Positions 52,124 to 60,631 of a stretch of 64,000 bases of DNA are shown one piece after another. The notes beneath the pieces were generated by a model that was given only the letters and a program-made list of their open reading frames with translations, was not told where the DNA came from and searched no databases. Position 1 is the stretch's first letter. Every line of letters starts with the position of its first letter. The position numbers were made by a program, and so were the translations under genes. Origin of the DNA: Aequorivita vladivostokensis (GTDB lineage Bacteria > Bacteroidota > Bacteroidia > Flavobacteriales > Flavobacteriaceae); contig NZ_JSVU01000001.1 of the NCBI RefSeq assembly GCF_000952855.1, positions 434,001-498,000 on the forward strand. Reading direction: 5' to 3'.

Positions 52124-53101
52124 ATGAAGATAGTTTCACGAATCAAACTTCCCATTGAAACCGAGATGGAGCTTTTTGAAAAAAAGTTCTCTGCCTCCAT
52201 GTCTTCCAAAGTTTCCCTTCTCAACAGAATTACCCACTACGTAGTAAACCGAAAAGGAAAGCAGATGCGCCCCATGTTCGTTTTCCTCATTGCGAAAATG
52301 ACGGGCAATGGGCAGGTGAACGAGCGCACCTATCGCGGCGCTTCCGTTATCGAGCTTATCCACACCGCAACGCTAGTGCACGATGACGTGGTAGATGATA
52401 GCAACCGCAGGCGTGGCTTCTTCTCCATAAATGCACTTTGGAAAAACAAGATTGCCGTGCTCGTAGGTGATTATCTGCTTTCAAAAGGCTTGTTGCTTTC
52501 CATTGACAACGACGATTTCGATTTATTGAAGATAATTTCAGTAGCCGTACGCGAAATGAGCGAGGGGGAACTGCTTCAAATAGAAAAAGCCCGAAGGCTC
52601 GACATTACCGAGGAAATCTATTTTGAAATCATCCGCCAAAAAACCGCCACCTTAATTGCCGCTTGCTGTGCCATGGGTGCCCGGTCCGTAATGGCGCCCG
52701 ACGAAGAGGTGGAAAAAATGCGCAAGTTTGGCGAGCTCATTGGCACCGCCTTTCAGATAAAGGACGACCTTTTCGATTACGGGACTGAACATATCGGCAA
52801 GCCCACAGGCATTGATATTAAGGAGCAAAAAATGACGCTACCTTTAATATATGCTCTAAACCATTCTTCTTCCCAAGAAAAAAAGTGGCTCATCAATTCG
52901 GTGAAAAACCACAATAAGGACAAGCAGCGCGTGAAGGAAGTCATCACTTTTGTGAAAGACAACGGCGGGCTTGACTATGCCGTTACAAAAATGAAGGAGT
53001 ACCAACAACAAGCCCTGCAACTCCTGGAGTCTTATCCCACTTCGCCCTATAAGGAATCATTGGAATTGATGGTGAATTACGTTATCGACCGGAAAAAATA
53101 G
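52124..53101 (+). CDS. Polyprenyl (trans-isoprenyl) diphosphate synthase
   Basis: A 325-residue class I prenyltransferase. The first aspartate-rich motif is 'LVHDDVVDDSNRRRG' near residue 85 and the second is 'IKDDLFDYGTEHIGKPTGID' near 212. 'KGKQMRPMFVFL' is the diphosphate-binding start. Small residues before the first motif suggest a long-chain product such as the octaprenyl or heptaprenyl tail of menaquinone, but chain length cannot be read reliably. It is monocistronic. Confidence 0.9.
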   Translation: MKIVSRIKLPIETEMELFEKKFSASMSSKVSLLNRITHYVVNRKGKQMRPMFVFLIAKMTGNGQVNERTYRGASVIELIHTATLVHDDVVDDSNRRRGFFSINALWKNKIAVLVGDYLLSKGLLLSIDNDDFDLLKIISVAVREMSEGELLQIEKARRLDITEEIYFEIIRQKTATLIAACCAMGARSVMAPDEEVEKMRKFGELIGTAFQIKDDLFDYGTEHIGKPTGIDIKEQKMTLPLIYALNHSSSQEKKWLINSVKNHNKDKQRVKEVITFVKDNGGLDYAVTKMKEYQQQALQLLESYPTSPYKESLELMVNYVIDRKK

Positions 53102-53106
53102 CAGGT

Positions 53107-53173
53107 TTCAGTCTCAGTATTCAGTCTAAGTATTCAGAGGCTAACTGAATACTGCGACTGAAAACTGAAAACT
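53107..53173. repeat. ATTCAGT/ACTGAAT repeat patch
   Basis: Direct repeats around CAGTATTCAGTCTAAGTATT are followed by their inverse CTGAATACTGCGACTGAAAA, giving an approximately 7-base period and a loose hairpin right after the polyprenyl synthase stop codon. Confidence 0.65.
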
Positions 53174-53248
53174 TTTCCCCCCATTAGACAACCATTTTTC
53201 AAAAACCTGCGTCTATTAAAATAGAAGCCTTTAACAGCAAAGCGTATT

Positions 53249-53815
53249 TTGAAAATTATACCCTTACATAAAAACTATTCACAGTTGATAGCGAAAGCGT
53301 CCAAAGGCGACCGCCGCGCGCAGCATCAATTGTTTGAAATGTTTTCGCCTAAAATGCTGGGCGTGTGCAGGCAATATTTGAAAGATAACGATTTGGCGGA
53401 GGAAGTTATGCTTTCGGGCTTTTTCAAAATGTTCACCCATTTAAACGATTTTAAAAATGAGGGCAGTTTTGAAGGTTGGATACGAAGGATTATGGTGAAC
53501 GAAAGCATCTCCCAACTTCGGAAAGACAAAAAGCTGCATTTCATTTCGGAAACGGAAATAGAAAACACCAGTGAGCACGCCACCTTTATTGAAACCGAAC
53601 TGGAAGCGAATGAAATCCAAAAAATGATAGACACTCTGCCCGACGGCTACAAAACGGTTTTTGTACTCTACGCGGTGGAAGGCTATAAGCACGGCGAAAT
53701 TGCCGAATTGTTGCAGATAAGTGAAAACACTTCAAAAACACAACTGTTCAAGGCCCGCAAAATGCTTCAAAATATGGTAAAACAACAAAATAATCTGAGC
53801 TATGGCACCCTATAA
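53249..53815 (+). CDS. RNA polymerase sigma factor, sigma-70 (ECF-like) family
   Basis: A 188-residue sigma factor with region 2 ('QLFEMFSPKMLGVCRQYLKD', 'NEGSFEGWIRRIMVNESISQ') and region 4 ('IDTLPDGYKTVFVLYAVEGY', 'KHGEIAELLQISENTSKTQL'). The start is a TTG at 53249, giving MKIIPLHKNYSQLI, the usual N-terminus of this flavobacterial group; no ATG occurs before region 2. The next gene overlaps by 14 bp. It probably controls a small envelope regulon, perhaps including the barrel protein at 54680, which is inference. Confidence 0.9.
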   Translation: MKIIPLHKNYSQLIAKASKGDRRAQHQLFEMFSPKMLGVCRQYLKDNDLAEEVMLSGFFKMFTHLNDFKNEGSFEGWIRRIMVNESISQLRKDKKLHFISETEIENTSEHATFIETELEANEIQKMIDTLPDGYKTVFVLYAVEGYKHGEIAELLQISENTSKTQLFKARKMLQNMVKQQNNLSYGTL

Positions 53816-54593
53816 ACTGGAAGATAACATCCGCGAAAAGCTGGAAGCGAGAGAAATGAAACCTTCCGCCAATGCCTGGAAAAAATTGGAGGCAAAACTG
53901 GATGCGGAGCAGCCTAAAAAGAAAACCGTGCTGTGGTATTATGTCGCCGCAAGTTTTGTGGGTCTCTTGATTTTGGCCTCTGTTTTATTCAACCGAAATA
54001 CTTCGGAAGTGAAAAACCAAGTGGTGAATGAAAACTCTGAAACACCCGCCACGGAAACGGAGTTGGAAATTATTCCGAATAATTCCAACAATGAAACAAT
54101 TGCTTCGGAAGAAAATAGTTCTGAAAAAATGGAAAACAAAGCGTCAAAAAAGAAAGCCTCGGAAACGCAGAAACCAAATGTTGAGCCGAAACCATTTCAG
54201 CAAAAGAAATCCGCAATCGATAAAAGGATTGAAAAGCGCGATGCTATTGCCGTACAAAATTCAGATGTAGAACAAACCGTAAACACCGAAAAAACTGTGC
54301 TTTCCAAGGAAGACCAAATTTTTAATACGAAAGTAGATGAAGTTGTTGCATCCGTAAAAAAACTCCAGCAAGACAACGCTGAAGTTACCGCAACTGAAGT
54401 GGAAGCCCTACTTGCCAATGCCCGCCGCGAGATACAAACACAGCGCATCCTAAACAGTGAAAAAGTGGATGCCACCGCACTTTTGCAGGATGTGGAATGG
54501 GAGCTGGAAAAAAGTTTCCGCGACAAGGTTTTTGACGCCCTGGGCGAAGGTTTTCAAAAAGTGCGGACAGCTGTTTCAGAAAGAAACGATTAG
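53802..54593 (+). CDS. Putative membrane-bound anti-sigma-like protein
   Basis: A 263-residue protein with a cytoplasmic N-terminal helix (YKLEDNIREKLEAREMKPSA, NAWKKLEAKLDAEQ), one transmembrane segment (about residues 44-62, VLWYYVAASFVGLLILASVL), a low-complexity Lys/Glu/Ser-rich periplasmic stretch, and a C-terminal coiled-coil helix region. The start overlaps the sigma-factor gene, and the architecture (short cytoplasmic part, single TM, periplasmic domain) is what anti-sigma factors look like. No zinc-binding or RskA signature is visible, so this is inference. Confidence 0.7.
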   Translation: MAPYKLEDNIREKLEAREMKPSANAWKKLEAKLDAEQPKKKTVLWYYVAASFVGLLILASVLFNRNTSEVKNQVVNENSETPATETELEIIPNNSNNETIASEENSSEKMENKASKKKASETQKPNVEPKPFQQKKSAIDKRIEKRDAIAVQNSDVEQTVNTEKTVLSKEDQIFNTKVDEVVASVKKLQQDNAEVTATEVEALLANARREIQTQRILNSEKVDATALLQDVEWELEKSFRDKVFDALGEGFQKVRTAVSERND

Positions 54594-54600
54594 CAATTTT

Positions 54601-54643
54601 CAATAAACAATAAACAATAAACAATAAACAATAAACAATAAAC
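54601..54643. repeat. Heptamer array (CAATAAA) x 6
   Basis: Six perfect CAATAAA units, followed by four CAT/ATC-type triplets, fill the gap between the putative anti-sigma gene and the next gene. Confidence 0.95.
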
Positions 54644-54679
54644 ATTCATCATCATCATTAATCAAAAAATCGAACACTT

Positions 54680-55741
54680 ATGAAACTAATTACATTTACC
54701 ACCGCGCTCGCCCTGTGGCTACTTGCAGGGATTTATGCCCAGGCGCAGGAAACAGACAGCGCATCTCAAACAGCAGTTGAGGAGCTTATTTCTTTAAAGG
54801 AAGAAATTATTAAAGAAGAAAAAGACGCTCTGAAAGCGGAAGTTGAGAATATTATTAAACGTTTGGAAAGTGGAAACATTTCTGAATCTCAAGCCGAAAC
54901 CCTGAAACAGGAAGCTGCAGAAAAGCATGCCTTAAATATCCAAAACCGACTGGCGATAATTGACAATAAAGTCGCTCTATTAAAGCGCAATGGTTCCATT
55001 GAAAATAATGAAGACCGAATTACTATTCGTATTATTACTTCGGGAAAAGATGAAGACAATATTATTTTTATAGGTCCAAAGAGTAAACAGCGAAAATACG
55101 ACCGTCGCACCACCTCTGACTTCGTCTTGGCTTTCGGACTCAACAACGCAATTACCGAAGGCGAATCCTTGCAGGATTCAGACTTTAAGGTTGCCGGCAG
55201 CCGTTTTGCGGAGCTCGGTTGGGCGTGGAAGACCCGTGTGTTCAAAAATACCAATTGGCTTCGTATTAAATATGGACTGTCGTTTCAATTTAATGGTCTA
55301 AAGCCTACCGATAACCGCTATTATGTAGATACGGGCGAACGGACTGAACTTCAAAACTATCCTTTAAAGCTGGACAAATCCAAATTTAGAATGGACAATC
55401 TGGTGGTGCCAATCCACTTTGAATTTGGCCCCTCAAAAAAGATAGAGCACGATGATTATTTTCGCTACTCAACCCATAACCAATTGACGGTTGGGCTGGG
55501 AGGCTATGCAGGAATAAACTTGAGCGCGCGCCAGAAATTGAAGTTTGAGGATAATGGCGAAGATCAAAAACTAAAGTTAAAGGCAGACTACAATACAAAC
55601 AACTTTATTTATGGCCTCAGCGGTTATATTGGTTGGCAGGGTGTGGCGCTATATGCCAAATACGACCTTAATACCATTTTCAAAAACAATCCGATAGACC
55701 AGCGCAACGTTTCCCTCGGGCTGCGGTTTGATGTGGATTAG
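54680..55741 (+). CDS. Outer membrane beta-barrel protein with N-terminal coiled coil
   Basis: A 353-residue exported protein with signal MKLITFTTALALWLLAGIYA. Residues 30-100 form a charged coiled coil (ELISLKEEIIKEEKDALKAE, then SESQAETLKQEAAEKH). The C-terminal two thirds are aromatic-alternating beta strands ending 'NVSLGLRFDVD', typical of a small outer-membrane barrel. A coiled coil before a barrel suggests contact with peptidoglycan or other envelope parts, which is inference. It lies downstream of the sigma/anti-sigma-like pair on the same strand. Confidence 0.75.
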   Translation: MKLITFTTALALWLLAGIYAQAQETDSASQTAVEELISLKEEIIKEEKDALKAEVENIIKRLESGNISESQAETLKQEAAEKHALNIQNRLAIIDNKVALLKRNGSIENNEDRITIRIITSGKDEDNIIFIGPKSKQRKYDRRTTSDFVLAFGLNNAITEGESLQDSDFKVAGSRFAELGWAWKTRVFKNTNWLRIKYGLSFQFNGLKPTDNRYYVDTGERTELQNYPLKLDKSKFRMDNLVVPIHFEFGPSKKIEHDDYFRYSTHNQLTVGLGGYAGINLSARQKLKFEDNGEDQKLKLKADYNTNNFIYGLSGYIGWQGVALYAKYDLNTIFKNNPIDQRNVSLGLRFDVD

Positions 55742-55773
55742 CCACACATCGTTTCATTATTCGTTTGTTAATT

Positions 55774-55807
55774 AACCTGCAAGGTTTCCAAAACCTTGTG
55801 GGTTTTT
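55774..55807 (+). terminator. Repeat-type terminator after the barrel protein gene
   Basis: AACCTGCAAGGTTT, CCA, AAACCTTGTGGGTTTTT. It resembles the hairpin at 60978-61010 and belongs to an AACCT.AAGGTTT dispersed family. Confidence 0.7.
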
Positions 55808-55846
55808 CATTCTTAATATTCCTATTTTTACAAATCGAAATCCTAA

Positions 55847-55902
55847 TAACCCTTAACACTTAACGCTTAACGCTTAACCCTTCACACTCAACGCCAATAA
55901 AC
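55847..55902. repeat. Heptamer array (TAACNCT) abutting the dnaG start codon
   Basis: Eight units in 7-base register: TAACCCT, TAACACT, TAACGCT, TAACGCT, TAACCCT, TCACACT, CAACGCC, AATAAAC. The next base is the T of the dnaG TTG start. Confidence 0.85.
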
Positions 55903-57861
55903 TTGATAAGCCGAACTACCATAGACAATGTTTTTGAGACCGCCCGCGTAGAGGAGGTAATCGGCGATTTTGTGCAGTTGAAGAAATCCGGCAGCAACTA
56001 TAAAGGGCTCAGCCCCTTTACCGATGAGCGCTCGCCGAGTTTTATGGTTTCGCCCGTTAAGCAAATTTGGAAGGATTTCAGTAGCGGAAAAGGGGGGAAT
56101 GTGGTTTCGTTTTTAATGGAACACGAACATTTCACCTATCCCGAGGCCATCAAATTTTTGGCAAAAAAATACGGAATCGAAATAGAGGAAACGGAGCAGA
56201 CCAGCGAAGAAAAGGAGCAGGCCAACGAGCGCGAAAGCCTTTATCTGGTAAGCGAATTTGCAAAGGATTATTTTCACAACACCTTGCTCAAAACCGAAGA
56301 GGGCAAGGCAATCGGCCTTTCCTATTTTAAGGAAAGAGGTTTTACCGATGAAACCATCAAAAAATTTGAACTCGGTTATTCTCCAGATTCTTGGGATGCC
56401 TTTACCAGTCACGCCATCAAAAAAGGCTATAAACTTGAATTCCTCGAAAAAACGGGGCTTTCCATCGTAAAGGAAGAAAAACAATTCGACCGCTTTAAGG
56501 GTAGGGTAATGTTCCCCATCTTAAGTATGAGCGGTCGCACGCTTGGTTTTGGTGGGCGGATTTTAACTTCGGATAAGAAAGCGGCAAAGTATTTAAACTC
56601 TCCCGAAAGCGACATTTACCACAAGAGCAAGGTGCTTTACGGAATTTTTCACGCCAAGCAAAGCATTGCCAAAGAGGACAATTGCTATTTGGTTGAAGGC
56701 TATACCGATGTTATCCAGTTTCATCAAACGGGTATTCACAATGTGGTGTCCTCTTCGGGAACAGCCTTAACGCCAGAGCAAATCCGGTTGATTAATAGGC
56801 TTACCAAAAACATAACCGTGCTTTTTGACGGCGACGCGGCAGGCCTTCGCGCTTCGTTACGCGGTATCGACTTGATTTTGGAACAGGGGATGAACGTGAA
56901 AATCTGCACCTTTCCCGAAGGCGAGGATCCCGATAGTTTTTCGCGAAAAAATTCGTTGGAAGAGCTTACGCTTTATCTGGAAGAAAACGCCAAGGATTTC
57001 ATCACTTTTAAAGCTTCTTTGCTTGCAAATGAAGCAAAGAACGACCCGATAAGGAAGAGCGAGACCATACACGATATGGTAAACAGCATCGCCAAAATCC
57101 CCGACGTGATAAAGCGCGAAGTGTATATAAAGGAATGTTCCCGGATTATGGATATTTCGGAACAAGTACTGTTTAATACACTGGCGCAGATTTTCCAAAA
57201 GGAACGCAAGGATTCCGCAAAGAAGGCCGAGGTTCCACAAGGGGCTTTTGAAATAATCCCCGCGGAAAGAAAAATTGAGAAAGTTGATGTCCAGCTTCAG
57301 TTGGAAAAGAAAATAATCGAGTTGCTTTTGCTTTACGGAAATGTGGAGGAGAATTTTGAGGATTTAATACTGGAAGCCGACGAAAAAGGCGAAATTTCAT
57401 TTAGGCCTGAAATCCATAAGTCGCGGGTTTTTGAAAAAATTTATCTGGATTTGCAGGAAGATGAAATTGAATTTACAAATCCGGAATTCAAGGATTTATA
57501 TTATGAGGTGGTAAACCGCTATAACCAAAATCCAGAGGCAAAGGCGGAGACCTTCATTAATGAATTAGAGCCGGAAATGGCTTCTGCCGTGACCCATATT
57601 TTGATGGAAGAAGAACGCTACGTGCTTCATAATTGGGAACGAAAGGAAATTTATGTGAAGGAAAAAGAACAGACCATAGCCCAAATGGTAAGTGAGACTA
57701 TCCTGAACTTGCGCCGTCATCTGGTTGCACAAAAAATAAACGAGCTTTCTGAAACTATGAAACAGGAAGACAATTCTGAAAAGGAAGCCGGCCTACAGGA
57801 AATTGTAGATTATTTAAGCTTAAAAAAAGTACTTTCCAATAAACTAAATCGCGTATTGTAA
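55903..57861 (+). CDS. dnaG: DNA primase
   Basis: DnaG synthesises RNA primers at the replication fork; 652 residues is normal. The start is TTG at 55903, giving MISRTTIDNVFETARVEEVI, the conserved N-terminus. The TOPRIM domain has 'YLVEGYTDVIQF' near residue 265 and 'LFDGDAAGLRA' near 308, both intact. The N-terminal zinc-ribbon, however, lacks its ligands: the usual Cys/His positions read 'YKGLSPFTDERSPSFMVSPV' and 'KDFSSGKGGNVVSFLMEHEH'. I recall this ligand loss in other flavobacterial primases, so it is probably lineage-typical. A period-7 array directly precedes the start codon. Confidence 0.95.
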   Translation: MISRTTIDNVFETARVEEVIGDFVQLKKSGSNYKGLSPFTDERSPSFMVSPVKQIWKDFSSGKGGNVVSFLMEHEHFTYPEAIKFLAKKYGIEIEETEQTSEEKEQANERESLYLVSEFAKDYFHNTLLKTEEGKAIGLSYFKERGFTDETIKKFELGYSPDSWDAFTSHAIKKGYKLEFLEKTGLSIVKEEKQFDRFKGRVMFPILSMSGRTLGFGGRILTSDKKAAKYLNSPESDIYHKSKVLYGIFHAKQSIAKEDNCYLVEGYTDVIQFHQTGIHNVVSSSGTALTPEQIRLINRLTKNITVLFDGDAAGLRASLRGIDLILEQGMNVKICTFPEGEDPDSFSRKNSLEELTLYLEENAKDFITFKASLLANEAKNDPIRKSETIHDMVNSIAKIPDVIKREVYIKECSRIMDISEQVLFNTLAQIFQKERKDSAKKAEVPQGAFEIIPAERKIEKVDVQLQLEKKIIELLLLYGNVEENFEDLILEADEKGEISFRPEIHKSRVFEKIYLDLQEDEIEFTNPEFKDLYYEVVNRYNQNPEAKAETFINELEPEMASAVTHILMEEERYVLHNWERKEIYVKEKEQTIAQMVSETILNLRRHLVAQKINELSETMKQEDNSEKEAGLQEIVDYLSLKKVLSNKLNRVL

Positions 57862-57863
57862 AA

Positions 57864-58496
57864 TTAATTGAATTGAAACATTCGCGCCTGGTTTATCAAT
57901 TCGGCCAAGCTTGTAACGTTCAATTTTTTTAAAAGCCGCGTTTTATAGGTGCTTACGGTTTTTTCGTTAATCTCCAACAGCGAGGCGATGTCTTTATTAC
58001 GCTTGCCGTTTGATAAAAGATTTAGTACTTCCACTTCTCTCGCAGAAAGTTTTTTGTAACGGCCCACAAGCGTATTGTCGCTCACTGAACGACTGTTGAA
58101 GACCGCCGCCAATTCGTCGTTCAAATAAATTCCGCCGAGCGCAATCCGTTTAATGGCCTGCAAAAATGCTTCTGAAGAAGTGGTCTTCGGAATATAGCCG
58201 GCGGCACCGGACTTTACGGAGCGCAGGGCATAAATTTCCTCGGGATGTGAGGAGAAAATGGCAATTCGGGTTTTTGGAAATTCCTCACGAATACTACGAA
58301 GCGCGTGAAAGCCATTTATTTCAGGAATGCTTAACTCCAAAATTAAAATATCGGGTCGTTCTTTTTCAAGGCACTTTAACAATTCAGATCCTCGGGCTAC
58401 TTTCCCAACAATGGTATATTCATTGGTGCTATCAAGTAAAATGGAAACACCTTTTCTGGTTACAGGATGATGATCGGCAATTACAACGGTTTTCAT
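57864..58496 (-). CDS. LuxR-family response regulator with atypical receiver domain
   Basis: A 210-residue protein with a receiver domain (1-120) and a LuxR-type helix-turn-helix at about 143-205 (KLSAREVEVLNLLSNGKRNK, EKTVSTYKTRLLKK). The phospho-acceptor position holds Glu54 in 'DILILELSIPEING' rather than Asp, and the first acidic pair reads Asp8-His9. The Lys near 103 is kept. The receiver therefore probably cannot be phosphorylated normally and may be locked in one state. No kinase gene is adjacent. It converges with dnaG, with only 2 bp between the stop codons. Confidence 0.9.
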   Translation of the reverse strand: MKTVVIADHHPVTRKGVSILLDSTNEYTIVGKVARGSELLKCLEKERPDILILELSIPEINGFHALRSIREEFPKTRIAIFSSHPEEIYALRSVKSGAAGYIPKTTSSEAFLQAIKRIALGGIYLNDELAAVFNSRSVSDNTLVGRYKKLSAREVEVLNLLSNGKRNKDIASLLEINEKTVSTYKTRLLKKLNVTSLAELINQARMFQFN

Positions 58497-58664
58497 TTTT
58501 TAGTTTTTATAGATTCAAAAAAAATGTATAAAACCTTTAGGCTTTGGGGAATTTTTTAGTTTTAGACACGTAATATTAATACTACATTTTGAATATATAA
58601 AATCTCACGTTAAAGAAAATCGAACCTTTCGTTTAATGGTTAAATTATTCGATAAATAACAATA

Positions 58665-59462
58665 TTACTTCAATTCTTTGGGGATTTCACAAACGGGGAT
58701 TGGCTCCATTTTGTGTTGGTTGGCTCTATTTAATCTTTTGTAGATGTCAAAAACCACTTTTTCCCTTCCCGAGAAATCGGAGCTGGTTTTTCCCGCTTCC
58801 ACCATTTTCATGGCCCATTCCAGTTCGTCATAGCTTGCGCCAAGCTGTTCTTCGTCTGAGCGGCTATCGCCGAACAATCCATCGGTAGGTGCAGCTTTCA
58901 TAATGGAATTGGGAATATTTAACGCCTCTCCCAGTTTATAGACTTCGCTTTTCATCAAATCTGCAATGGGACTCAAATCTACGCCGCCATCGCCGTATTT
59001 TGTGTAAAAACCTACGCCGAAATCCTCAACCTTATTGCCGGTGCCCGCAACCAAATAACGGTGCAGCCCCGCAAAATAATAAAGCGTAGTCATCCGCAGC
59101 CGTGCGCGTGTGTTGGCTAGCGACAGGTCTAGGAAACTGTCTCGCTTGGTTTGGGGAACGGCCGTTTTAAACTCTTCAAAAACAGAAGTTAGGTTTACCT
59201 CTGTATTGCTCACATTCGCATAATGCTTCTTCAAAAACTGAATGTGCTCCCGGCCGCGGTCCACTTGGCTTGGCGCTTGGTGTATGGGCATCTCCACGCA
59301 AAGTGTGCGCAATCCCGTTTTTGCGCAGAGCGCTGAGGTTACGGCAGAATCAATACCACCGCTTATGCCTAATACAAATCCGTCCATTTTTGCGTTTGTG
59401 GCGTAACTTTTCAGCCAATCCACAATATAATCTATAACTTTTTCGGTCTGCATATTTTTCAT
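58665..59462 (-). CDS. nadE: NAD synthase (ammonia-dependent)
   Basis: A 265-residue NadE of the short type: the PP-loop 'GISGGIDSAVTSALC' is near residue 28, with no N-terminal glutaminase domain, so NH3 is the nitrogen donor. Other signatures are 'VAGTGNKVEDFGVGFYTKYG' and 'DLSPIADLMKSEVYKLGEAL'. The ATG at 59462 or the one three codons later (59453) could start translation. The gene is upstream of the response regulator on the same strand, with a 168-bp gap in which I see nothing definite. Confidence 0.95.
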   Translation of the reverse strand: MKNMQTEKVIDYIVDWLKSYATNAKMDGFVLGISGGIDSAVTSALCAKTGLRTLCVEMPIHQAPSQVDRGREHIQFLKKHYANVSNTEVNLTSVFEEFKTAVPQTKRDSFLDLSLANTRARLRMTTLYYFAGLHRYLVAGTGNKVEDFGVGFYTKYGDGGVDLSPIADLMKSEVYKLGEALNIPNSIMKAAPTDGLFGDSRSDEEQLGASYDELEWAMKMVEAGKTSSDFSGREKVVFDIYKRLNRANQHKMEPIPVCEIPKELK

Positions 59463-59542
59463 TATTTATTTTTATACCTATTCTATAAAACCCCGGCCCT
59501 AAAGGGTGCATTTTGTTCTCTCCTTATAAAGGTTGAAGGCGA

Positions 59543-59582
59543 AAACTTCTAAACTTTTAAACCCTTAAACTGTTAAACTCTT
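59543..59582. repeat. Octamer array (AAACNNTT) x 5
   Basis: AAACTTCT, AAACTTTT, AAACCCTT, AAACTGTT, AAACTCTT in strict 8-base register, between nadE and the gldB promoter. Confidence 0.8.
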
Positions 59583-59594
59583 TCAACAATAAAG

Positions 59595-59602
59595 TACCTT
59601 TG
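59595..59602 (+). promoter_or_regulatory. -7 box of gldB
   Basis: TACCTTTG followed by CAC matches TAnnTTTG, 40 bp before the first possible gldB start. Confidence 0.6.
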
Positions 59603-59641
59603 CACCGCAAAAGTGGTTAAAGATAAAATTAATAATAGGGA

Positions 59642-60631
59642 ATGGCGTTAACCAACAATAACAATTTTTCTATGGTGAAATATTTCGCACTCGCTCTTTT
59701 AGGCGTTTTCCTTTTTTCGTGCAATGACGAAAGCAAGGTTGAAAAGGAGATTGAAAAAATTCCTATAAACGTTGAAATCATCCGTTTCGACAAGGAATTT
59801 GCTGAAGCCACTCCCGAAACGCTGCCGAAGTTAAAGGCTGAATTTCCGGCTTTTTTCCCAGAACAATACAGCGACAGTATTTGGGTTGAAAAACTGACCG
59901 ATACACTTCAAAAGCAACTTGAAAGTGAAGTGTTGAAAGCATTTCCGAATGATGAAGCTTTGGAGGAAGTTCTCGTGCCGTTATTTCAACATATAAAATA
60001 TTACTTCCCGAAATTTACCACGCCGGTGGTGGTTACCACAACTTCAGACGTGGATTATCGCAATAAGGTAATCCTTGCGGATAGTATGCTGGTGATTGGC
60101 CTGGACAATTATTTGGGTGCGGAACATCGTTTTTATGAAGGAATTGACAATTATATTTCCAAAGAAATGAAACCCTCGCAAATAGGCCCGGACATTGCCG
60201 AAGCTTATGCCCGGCAGTATATAAAACCGCCCAATAAAGCTAGCTTTTTGGGGCAGATTATTTACTTCGGAAAAGAGCTTTATTTAAAGGATTTATGGCT
60301 TCCGAATGCTTCAGATGCTGAAAAAATAGGCTATACCGAAGCGGAATACCAATGGGCAGAGGAGAATGAGGAATATATGTGGCGCTATTTTATTGAGAAG
60401 GAATTGCTCTACAGCACCGACCCGAAACTGGGCGCACGGTTTATAAATCCCGCGCCTTTTTCAAAATTTTACTTGGAAATAGACAACGAATCTCCCGGAA
60501 TGTTGGGGCGCTATTTGGGCTGGAAAATTGTTCGTGCCTATATGGAAAAAAACGATACGGATGTGCAGCGGCTCATGATAACCGACGCAGACGAAATATT
60601 TACGAATTCAAAATACAAACCAAAGAAATAA
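59642..60631 (+). CDS. gldB: Gliding motility lipoprotein GldB
   Basis: GldB is a lipoprotein required for flavobacterial gliding. The 329-residue protein has a lipoprotein signal ('FALALLGVFLFSCND', lipid Cys near 27) and the GldB domain ('VEIIRFDKEFAEATPETLPK', 'ADSMLVIGLDNYLGAEHRFY', 'PGMLGRYLGWKIVRAYMEKN'). An ATG at 59672 (MVKYFALALL) would give a more typical signal peptide than the one at 59642, and I cannot choose with certainty. The gldC ATG overlaps the stop codon by one base. Confidence 0.92.
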   Translation: MALTNNNNFSMVKYFALALLGVFLFSCNDESKVEKEIEKIPINVEIIRFDKEFAEATPETLPKLKAEFPAFFPEQYSDSIWVEKLTDTLQKQLESEVLKAFPNDEALEEVLVPLFQHIKYYFPKFTTPVVVTTTSDVDYRNKVILADSMLVIGLDNYLGAEHRFYEGIDNYISKEMKPSQIGPDIAEAYARQYIKPPNKASFLGQIIYFGKELYLKDLWLPNASDAEKIGYTEAEYQWAEENEEYMWRYFIEKELLYSTDPKLGARFINPAPFSKFYLEIDNESPGMLGRYLGWKIVRAYMEKNDTDVQRLMITDADEIFTNSKYKPKK

